Shown piece after piece: positions 55,906 through 64,000 of a stretch of DNA of 64,000 nt. Both the position numbers and the translations under genes were made by a program. Within the stretch, counting starts at the first letter, position 1. Each line of letters starts with the position of its first letter. The stretch comes from Flaccisagitta enflata (Eukaryota; Chaetognatha; Sagittoidea; Aphragmophora), in the NCBI GenBank assembly GCA_965153355.1, contig OZ231128.1:36022001-36086000 (forward strand). The letters run 5' to 3'. Under the pieces are notes generated by a model. It was not told the origin of the DNA. It saw nothing but the letters and a program-made list of their open reading frames with translations, and ran no database searches.

Positions 55906-56607
55906 TTTGTTTTTTTTCAATTTTCTGAAATTTTTTGAAGGGGTTTCTTACATTAGTATTTGACATTCTATAAAAGAAAAAAAAATTTCAGGGTAACTTC
56001 ATTTTGAAGCAACGATAGCCTTAAGAGGCATCCACACTTGTCTACATCAAGGTGCGTCTGTCCTTCCGTATGACCGTCCATCTGATCATTTGCAGTTTTG
56101 CACTATTTCTCCATACAATATTCCAATTATGTTATGGACCGTTGGAGGGACGGATGGACTGACACAGATGTGCGCAACAATGCAATTAATCCATCAGTCT
56201 GTATGAAGACGTCAAATATCCTACCAAATACGCGACGCAAACCAATGGGCTCGTTTTGGTTAATCTTATCGGTCGGATGATCATCGGTGGGATGAGAACG
56301 AGGAGTCGATGGCAAAAAAGTACCAAAAATGTGAACAATTTTGACGCCCAAAAGCGAAAAAAAGAATCGAAAAACAAGGTCCTAGTCAGAAATCGACAAA
56401 AGACAACTTTTCCTTTGCCTCTCGAGACTTTTGGGGAAAAAGTCCCATTAAGACGATCTTATGCGAAGAAATGTCCCCAGCGTAGAAACGAATGAATTCA
56501 ATGCGGGTTTTACGTCAGATTCAGATTTCTTGTTACAGTACCTTTGGAGCAATATGCTCAATACAAAGTGGGCCTTCAACAATATGACTGTTTGAATGAG
56601 GAACAAA

Positions 56608-56730
<123 letters not shown>

Positions 56731-57013
56731 AATTTATCATGAATGACGTTTTATAAGCGAATTCGGCGACCTACACGGAGAAAGGGCACGGCACGTTTTT
56801 CATAGAACTGAAATTTAGACAAATTGGCTCAACAACTTGTTCCTGTATGACTCAACAGTCAACTCCAAAGTTACCGTTTTCAAGTCTCATTTAGAGTCGC
56901 CTCTAAGCAACCACCCCGGCATCCGTCGATTTTGGTTGCATTACAATCTTTTTTTTTTTTTAGCACAGACAAAGTTTATAAGTTGCAGTGTGCAGGAACA
57001 GCAAATTTGGAAA

Positions 57014-57165
57014 ATCATTTCGCGGGAAATTTTTAATCTGTCTCTGAATGTAAAATTTTGCATTTTTAAAAACATGGCCCTTTTCTTATATGTCTTTAGA
57101 ACAGGGCCATGTTCTTAGAAATGCAAATTTATGCATTCAGAGACAGATTAAGAATTTCACGTGAG
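57014..57165. mobile_element. ~150-bp hairpin MITE
   Basis: TTTAATCTGTCTCTGAATG at 57030 is inverted as CATTCAGAGACAGATTAAG at 57132; AAAACATGGCCCT is inverted as AGGGCCATGTTCT. Related to 44985-45120. Confidence 0.8.
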
Positions 57166-57169
57166 ACAA

Positions 57170-57820
57170 GTCAAGGAATAGAGGCTAATTTTCTTTTTTT
57201 TTTCTCTCAATTTTTCCAACTGATTTTGAACACATAAATGATTCTCAATGCAAATAAATAAATAATTTAAACTGAAAATATGGTTTTTTTAAAAAAATGT
57301 GAATTCATCATTTTATTGTTTTTCTAGAATATGATTTGACCGATAAAATTGCCCCTTCGTATGCACCTTGACATAAGGACACAAGTGAAATTTTCCCAAA
57401 AAATTTGACCTTGAAGGACCATGCCCAGCCTCAGATTTACGGAAAAATTTTTTTTTAGGTTCACTGTTGGATTATTTTTACATAAATACTTTATAATATT
57501 TTCTCTTCCGACAAAAAGAAATATTTTGTTTTGTTTTAGATTATAAATATATTCTAGTTATGAACAAATGAAAATCAATGAGTGATATATACTCATATTG
57601 TGTATTTATTATATCACTACAAATCTTAATAAATTATTAAGGATATGCCAAAAACATCTCAGCCTAATATCCTCAAAACTTTAAAAACGTTCCAGCCTCA
57701 GAAAAATTAAAGAAAGCATGCAGACGTCTTCTGCAAATCAGTAATGAGGGTAATTTCAAAGGGTTCTCGACACGACTGATATATTGCATTATGTATTATG
57801 CGTAATTCATAATTCTGGTG
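57170..57820. other. no feature seen
   Basis: AT-rich unique sequence. Confidence 0.4.
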
Positions 57821-57824
57821 TGTG

Positions 57825-58060
57825 AACTAGTGATGTGGAAGCGGAATTGGAAGCGGGTGGAAGCGGCACTTTCTCACTGGAAGCGGAAGCGGAAGCGGAA
57901 GCGGTTTTCAGAATTTTAGTGGAAGCGGAAGCGGAAGCGGAAGCGGTGTTTAAAATATTGGTGGAAGCGGAAGCGGAAGTTTAAAATCAAATGGAAGCGG
58001 AAGCGGAAGCAGATACAGTGGAAGCGGAAGCGGAAGCGCTGAAAGCTTCCGCTTTCACCT
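57825..58060 (+). repeat. (GGAAGC)n hexamer element with ACTAGTGATGTG end
   Basis: Starts ACTAGTGATGTGGAAGCGG, several GGAAGC blocks, ends GAAAGCTTCCGCTTTCACC. A sister copy lies at 60195-60423. Confidence 0.8.
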
Positions 58061-58849
58061 ATACACATTATTAGGCTTGAGCAATTGTATAAGGTAAAAA
58101 GATTAAGATATTGTTGTGTATTTGGTTTTGCCAATATATGTAACTATTTAATACACTATACAAGACAAAACAGTAATAAAAGAAACGGTAAGGAAAAAAA
58201 TCAAGGGAGAATCAAAAACAAAACAAAACAAAATCAGTTAGATAAATAATCATTCAAGATTCTGAGAAGAGAATAAGTAAAAGTGATAAATAAAGGAGAG
58301 GAAGAAAAAGAAAATAAGGATTAAGTAAAAGTAAAAATGGATAAAAGATTAAGAAAAGGAAGAGGAAGAGGAAATTGTGTGAGTTTATGTGACTGAAAGA
58401 AAAAGGAAAAGAGGAGGAAAAAGAGGAAGAAAAAGATGAAGAGGAAAAGGAAGAATAGATAATAAGATTTTTGGTGAGTAAAGATTAAGGGAGAGGAAGA
58501 GGGAGAGTTTGAGTTAGTAGAAGATAAAGAAGAGGAGGAGGAAGAAGAAGAATGCACTTCTGTTATAGACATGACATTTGACATTTTATTTGCTCAATAA
58601 TGCGCATTAAACATATAAACAAAGAGTTTTTGAGCGGTACCTACAATGTCATGTACAAAATAAATATTCATCAGAAGTACGCACATGGAATAAATAAACG
58701 TTAAGTCAGATGCAAAGCATCCTTGTACAGTATTGCATTCAATGTATTAAATATGATCAACATATAGAAAATATTGGAGAGTGAATAGCTAGACATCCAA
58801 GGGGGTGAAGAAGAGGATAATAATATAAAAATATAGATAAAAGAAGAAA

Positions 58850-59005
58850 GAGAAAGAGAGAGAGAGAAAGAAAGAAAAAGAAAAAGAAAAAGAAAGAAAG
58901 AAAGAGAAAGAGAGGAAGAGAGAGAGAGAGAGAGAAAGAGAAAGAAAGAAAAAGAGAGAGAGAGTGAAAGAGAGAGAGAGAGAGAGAGAGACAGAGACAG
59001 ACAGA
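58850..59005 (-). repeat. GA-rich compound microsatellite
   Basis: Mixed (GA)n, (GAAA)n and (ACAG)n. Confidence 0.93.
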
Positions 59006-59321
59006 CAGACAGACACATACATATACATACAAACAAAAAAATAAAAGATAAACAAACATAGCTAAAACATCTAACAATAGCTATAAAAAAAAAGTTATTT
59101 ATCAAATCAAAAAAATGAAAATATCTATATGCAGCATTTATTCAATCCAGTTTAAAAAATCATTAAAACATATACGCTATTATTAATACTAAGTTCATTA
59201 ATATCATATTTGTTTGTTACTTTGCCTGCCTATCAGTCATGCTTATCTCTTGAAATGTAAACTGGGCATTTTAATTATCATAAATCTAAATTTGACTGTT
59301 GAGATAACAAATTGTTTTTAA

Positions 59322-59530
59322 GTTTTTAGTCGCGTGCACGCGACTCTACAACCCGCTTTGTTGGTCCTTCCGTTGGTCCGTCAGTCCATCCGACGGTCCG
59401 TCACACTTTACTTTTTTTGGGTTTTTGCGGTCTTTGACTTCACTGCTCCTGCCAAAATGATGAAGTGACCTCAAATACTGCCCCTGCCTACCTGCACGCG
59501 ACTGGGGTAGCTGTGTATCCGGCTTTTTTT
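59322..59530 (+). mobile_element. family A element, complete (TGCA loop type)
   Basis: Perfect palindrome AGTCGCGTGCACGCGACT at 59328-59345; CTCTACAACCCGCTTTGTTG; far box TGCACGCGACT at 59493-59503; end GTGTATCCGGCTTTTTT. Confidence 0.82.
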
Positions 59531-59689
59531 TCATGGTGATATTATATTGTACTTTTTATTTATTCATAGTTACGAATAAAACACCTTGTAGCCTTTTTCA
59601 TTTTTACCAACTTCATTTTCATATAATTTTTATATCTATAGTTAAGGGTTTTCATGTAAGTATTATGACTATACTTTTTCATTCAAACA

Positions 59690-60102
59690 AGGCCAACACC
59701 TATAAGTCGCGTGCGAGACTTACTGACTTAGAATGACTTAGAATGACTTAGAAAGACTTAGAATGCCTGAGAATGACTTAGAATGACTTAGAATGACTTA
59801 GAATGACTTAGAATGACTTAGAATGACTTAGAATGACTTAAAATGACTTTAAATGACTTAAAATGACCAAAAATGATGAAATGACCTAATGACCAAAAAT
59901 GACTTAAAGTGCTTTAAAATGACTTAAAATGGCTTAGAATGACATAGAATGACTTAGAATGCCTTAAAATTACTTAGAATGACTAAAAATGACTAAAAGA
60001 AATAAAAGTGATAAAAAAAGTAAAGTGTGACAGACCGACCGACAGACCGACAGACCGACGGACAAAGCGGGTTGTAGAGTCGCGTGCACGCGACTAAAAA
60101 GG
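59690..60102 (-). mobile_element. family A element, GACTTAGAAT core
   Basis: Left CAAGGCCAACACCTATAAGT with box AGTCGCGTGC at 59705-59714; core of about twenty-five GACTTAGAAT decamers (59725-60000); hairpin AGTCGCGTGCACGCGACT at 60078-60095 then AAAAAGG. Confidence 0.85.
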
Positions 60103-60194
60103 TTTATTTTTATAACTCAAGATTCTTGTGAATCAAGAGCTGTTGAAATTGAACTTCTTTTATGTTATAAGATAAGATGAGACAATATAGGCTT

Positions 60195-60423
60195 TATATA
60201 GTGGATGTGATAATAGAACTGGAAGCGGAAGCGGAAGCGGAAGCGGAAGCGGAAAAAAAATTAAAATGGAAGCGGAAGCTTTAAAAATTTTTGAAATGGA
60301 AGCGGAAGCGGAAGCGGAAGCGAAAAAAACAATTTGAATGGAAGCGGAAGCGGAAGCGAAAAAAAAATGAAAATGGAAGCGGAAGCGGAAGCGGTCCAAA
60401 AATTTGGCGCTTTCACATCACTA
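60195..60423 (+). repeat. (GGAAGC)n hexamer element, second copy
   Basis: GGAAGC blocks separated by short A/T spacers; ends GGCGCTTTCACATCACTAGT, the inverse of the left end at 57825. Confidence 0.8.
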
Positions 60424-60682
60424 GTGTGAACCAATGGCCGCTCTCTCTGTCATGTTGTACTCCATCCCACCCCCCCCCCCCGTTATCTCTCTATCTATTT
60501 TTCTAATGTTATCACCATCCCAATACAGAAGTCCATTAAATGAACAATTGATCATGACATAATTAACAATTTGGTGTCATAAGAATAACATACAGAATCA
60601 TTCGACAGTCATGCATCAAATCTGTTTGTGATTCATGTTAATGTCCCGGGCACGGTAAAGAATGAAGAATCAGTAAATAACA

Positions 60683-60782
60683 GAAAGAAAAGAAAAGAAA
60701 AGAAAAGAAAAGAAAAGAAAAGAAAAGAAAAGAAAAGAAAAGAAAAGAAAAGAAAAGAAAAGAAAAGAAAAGAAAAGAAAGG
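60683..60782 (+). repeat. (AAAAG)n pentanucleotide array
   Basis: About 20 pure units. Confidence 0.97.
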
Positions 60783-61032
60783 AAGATATACTAGGAAAAA
60801 AGAAAAAAAAAGAAATATGAAGAAAGAAGAATAAAGTAATAGAAACAGAGTGTGAAGAAGGCAAAAGTGAGAGCGACACTTTGGACAAACTTTTGTCATC
60901 TCAACGGCCGCTGTGATTGGTTCGCCAAACGCCAACTCGCAACGTCTCCAAACGCCCATTCTGCCTTCTGATTGGACGACGGAGAAATGGTAGGTTTTGT
61001 TGGTTCCATCCTGAGACGTCGAGGGATAAAAA

Positions 61033-61035
<3 letters not shown>

Positions 61036-61113
<78 letters not shown>
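61036..61113 (+). repeat. (GA)n microsatellite
   Basis: About 38 units. Confidence 0.97.
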
Positions 61114-61115
<2 letters not shown>

Positions 61116-61385
61116 AATTTGCGGAAATGACACAGAAGAATTTATCCATCTGCCCGATGAAAAATTTTTTTGAGACTAAAGCAAGAGAAATTAGATTAGC
61201 GAATGGCAGCGGAATTCCTTTGCAACGACTAAATTGGGAATAAAATGACGACGACAAATGGATTTACATAAAAATTAGCAACTTTGATTACAATGATTAC
61301 ATACGCAATTTGTTTCCCGGGGCATATCAATACAACCCGTAAAACGTAACAGTACAAAATACAACTTTAAGGTTTTATCTTCTTG

Positions 61386-61706
61386 TTTTCAGACGCAGCC
61401 GCGCAAATCTATCGCTGGTTGGCCCGTCTGTCCGTTGGATTTATTTCTTGTTTGTGTTTTCTTCCATGTTTTGCCCTACCTAATTGCAACTATGCGCGAC
61501 GAAAACTTCAACGATGCTGATACGCTAAGCAAGTGCCCCACCCACGTGCTAAAAGCCACTTTTTGGTTGGTCAGTTGGTCCATCTACTGGAGTGTACGTC
61601 CGTCGGTCCAGCTCTCACGAAGCGCGAAGACGGTTTTACAGGTTTTCCGCACCTGCTCACCGGATCGTGACTTAGGTTGCCGTGTATCAAGCCTTGTTAA
61701 AGACAG
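61386..61706 (+). mobile_element. diverged family A-like element
   Basis: Starts CAGACGCAGCCGCGCAAATC with CTATCGCTGG and ends TTGCCGTGTATCAAGCCTTGT. Hairpin and far box are not clearly preserved. Confidence 0.4.
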
Positions 61707-61819
61707 TGTCCTATCTGCTTTCCTGTTTGTATCTCTTGTAAAGAGAAACTTATTGATGTTACATGGTCAGAAAAAAACGAGGCCAAGTAGGCCAACGATG
61801 CGTTCTCTTTGAATGAATG

Positions 61820-62240
61820 TTTTTAGTCGCGGACACACGACTCTACACCTTGCCGTGTCGGTCAGAGGTCGGTAGATCCGTCCGTCGCATTTTTAGATGC
61901 GTCCGTCAGGAACGCATCTCTATAAGAGGGTCTGTCCGTCGGTCCGTCGGTCCGTCGGTCCGTCCGTCGGTCCGTCCATCCGTATGTCCGTTACGCAAGT
62001 GCAAAAACCATGTTTCTCGGCTGTTTTTGGCCACGGTGAGATCCTATACTGAAACAAATGATCTACCAACCATCATGTTCGTCCATCTGTCTCTCCGTAT
62101 ATGTCACATGGTCAATACACGCAGAGACACGGCCCGGACGCATCTTTGCCCGGTCGGGCTTGTTTAATTCCGAGCGGTTTTCACATTACTGCTCCTGCCC
62201 AACCGTCCGCGACTGGATTGCCGTGTATCCGGCCTTGTTT
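61820..62240 (+). mobile_element. family A element (GGAC type) hosting a nested family A element
   Basis: Hairpin AGTCGCGGACACACGACT at 61825-61842; after the nested insertion it resumes ATTCCGAGCGGTTTTCACAT with far box GTCCGCGACT and end GTGTATCCGGCCTTGTTT. The unbroken sister at 28603-28770 shows the empty site. Confidence 0.82.
61891..62169 (+). mobile_element. nested family A element, AGATGCG subfamily
   Basis: A 25-nt hairpin at 61895-61919 has an 8-bp stem (AGATGCGT/ACGCATCT). Far box CGGACGCATCT at 62135-62145 is the inverse of its first eleven bases. Ends GTCGGGCTTGTTT. Confidence 0.8.
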
Positions 62241-62432
62241 ATGAATGATTGTTTTTTAATCAATGTTTTTTTTTTATGAATGAATTTCTTTTTTCTTTTA
62301 ATGAATGAAAGCCAATTTATGAATAAATGAATGTTTTATTGAGTGAATTTTCTAATGTAAACTTCTTTTACTGCGTTGGTACAACTTTTCTGTTGAAAAA
62401 TACGAGCTCTGATGCTTTTTATGAATGTGTGA

Positions 62433-62612
62433 CTGACCGACCGACTGACTGACTGACCGACTGAGTGACTGACTAGCTGACTGACTGACTGACTGACTGA
62501 ATGAATGACTGACTGACCGACCAACCGACCCACCAACCAACCGACCGACTGACCGACCAACAGACCGACTGTCACAGCCTATTAGAGAGATGCGAGCACG
62601 CATCTAAAAAGG
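62433..62612 (-). mobile_element. family A element, AGATGCG subfamily, left end unclear
   Basis: (GACT/GACC)n core at 62433-62575, hairpin AGATGCGAGCACGCATCT at 62588-62605 then AAAAAGG. Confidence 0.65.
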
Positions 62613-62977
62613 GAACATATGATATATGATATATGAGAGAAAGATAAGGGCAAAAAACTGAACATACCGACCAACCAACTAACCAACCTGCATTCGGGAA
62701 CTGGGAGTCGCATCAATGCGCGAAAAATAAGAAAAGCGCGACTGAGAAAAAAGATCAGACAAAAAGAAAAATAATCCAAGGAAAGGTTATTTTTCTTACG
62801 AGGAAATTCCGAAACAACTTTTAAGGTGTTTCCATCTCCGCGGTATGATTACACACCTTGGGAAAACTATGTCCGTCTAGTACAACTGCACCGTTAATTT
62901 CTAAATCGTATTCCTTTACCCCAGAAAGGTTAAAACCGCTATTCCATTGTTTCCATTTTAAGGAACCGGGGCTCGCT

Positions 62978-63180
62978 TTTTAGTCGCGTGCACGCGACTC
63001 TCTAACTCGCTTTGTCGGTCGGTCGGTCCGTCACACTTTGCTTTTTTCTTACGTTTACGGGCGTTTTTCGCATTACCGCTCCTACCCTAATGCTTGGTTA
63101 GACTTTAGTATCACTGCCCCTGCTCACCCGCACGCGACTTGGGTGTAGTGGATAGTTAATCTGGATATCCTTTTTTTCTC
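62978..63180 (+). mobile_element. family A element, complete (TGCA loop type)
   Basis: Hairpin AGTCGCGTGCACGCGACT at 62982-62999, far box GCACGCGACT at 63130-63139, end GTTAATCTGGATATCCTTTTT. Confidence 0.75.
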
Positions 63181-63426
63181 ATGAAGGATTTTCTTTGTTT
63201 TCCGTGTTACTCAAAAGAATAAGGAATTTAACTAGTTTATAAACTACCGAGTTAAGTCAAGGAGAACTCTTGACATTTTGCGAAATTGGTCTCTCATCAA
63301 ACTAAAAAAAACATATCTCCCTTTTTTTCATAATCTAATCTAAACGTCATGTGAACTTTTAATAAAGAGTAATTCAGGCACGGAGAGAAATTACCAAAGG
63401 TTGGAAACAAAACCAAACAGACGTAG

Positions 63427-64000
63427 ATGGGATCAGAACTGGAAAACGAGAGTGACTATAGAGACAACGATGATAGTGGTGGCGGCCGTAGCGGGAAAGG
63501 AGGAGGTGGCGACGGAGGAGGTTCATGGACAAGTGGCAATGCTGGATCAATCTATCGCTCGCCGGCGGAGAGAGGCTTAATCTGGAAGTCGACGACGATG
63601 AGGGACAACGGATTAACGCGGGCTCTACCGCTGGTAACCAGTTTCGCGAAAAATGCCAGACTAAACACCGAAACCAGTGGAAATAACAGACAATATGGAA
63701 GTGGAAACGGGCGTGGAAGCGGAAGCGGAAGCGAAAGCGGAAGCGGTGGTTCGATAGACAGCGACAAGAGAGAAGAAGGAAAACCAATAAAAAGACAAAA
63801 TGAGCCCCTCAGTGGCATCGAACGCGAGCGACCAAGCGGAATCGAAAGCGAGCGACTTATTCCCAAATTAACTCCCGCAATGGAAGCATTTTTCAGATCG
63901 TCTTTGCATCCTCGGCGCAAAATGACGGTAACAACTACGACAGCAACAATGACAAAGATCAAAAATGGGATGAAAACGAAGAAAAAGTTCATGAGACCCA
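63427..64000 (+). CDS. Gly/Ser-rich hypothetical open frame, cut by window edge
   Basis: From ATG at 63427, directly after an in-frame TAG, 191 codons stay open to the window edge. The product starts MGSELENESDYRDNDDSG, is Gly/Ser-rich with a GSGSGSESGSGG stretch made by the same GGAAGC hexamer seen at 57.8 and 60.2 kb, and ends basic. It looks disordered and no family is recognised. A competing minus-strand frame (63992-63552) begins with a hydrophobic anchor-like stretch, so strand and coding status are uncertain. A donor-like GGTAAC at 63926 could end an exon. Confidence 0.35.
   Translation, partial: MGSELENESDYRDNDDSGGGRSGKGGGGDGGGSWTSGNAGSIYRSPAERGLIWKSTTMRDNGLTRALPLVTSFAKNARLNTETSGNNRQYGSGNGRGSGSGSESGSGGSIDSDKREEGKPIKRQNEPLSGIERERPSGIESERLIPKLTPAMEAFFRSSLHPRRKMTVTTTTATMTKIKNGMKTKKKFMRP

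Noticed and set aside
59328-59345. Hammerhead-ribozyme or rho-type terminator reading of the family A hairpin
   Set aside because: No CUGAUGA or GAAA core is present, and the hairpin recurs as the end of dispersed elements in both orientations.

Overview
The window is nuclear DNA from an intron-rich eukaryote, most likely an animal or a close relative of animals. The evidence is GT-AG introns with consistent phases, animal-type gene families (TRPM, SMYD, SAMD15-like) and a very heavy load of microsatellites, foldback elements and small transposons. I cannot assign a phylum. No tRNA, rRNA or CRISPR array was seen. Layout: positions 1-1510 are a nested palindromic repeat block holding a 344-bp MITE. 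A TRPM-type cation channel lies on the plus strand at 1628-8586 (five exons, about 1285 residues). A small SAM-domain protein resembling SAMD15 follows at 9597-10648 (three exons, 164 residues). A 5.5-kb remnant with Tc1/mariner-like ends (11182-16694) and other repeats then lead to a 22-kb minus-strand gene, 42232 down to 20137. Its fifteen exons join in phase to a 793-residue TPR / SET-MYND protein (SMYD class) with a second MYND finger after the SET domain. From 42.3 to 63.4 kb almost everything is repeat: microsatellites, minisatellites, foldbacks, an LTR-element candidate with identical 195-bp repeats (52836-54447), and many copies of one hairpin-ended element family. A Gly/Ser-rich open frame runs off the right edge (63427-64000). 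The three spliced genes show no shared pathway: an ion channel, a SAM adaptor-like protein and a probable lysine methyltransferase. The most interesting signal is a dispersed element family, called A here. One end carries a 17-25 nt hairpin after a T-run. The other end carries an inverted third copy of the hairpin's left arm plus loop, shortly before a CCTTGTTT-like end. Across subfamilies the word changes (AGTCGCG, AGTTGCG, AGATGCG, AGGTGCG), yet both hairpin arms and the distant box change together. Most copies carry their own private microsatellite or minisatellite core. A second family (B) has GC-rich ends and roughly 20-bp minisatellite interiors, often arranged as large palindromes.
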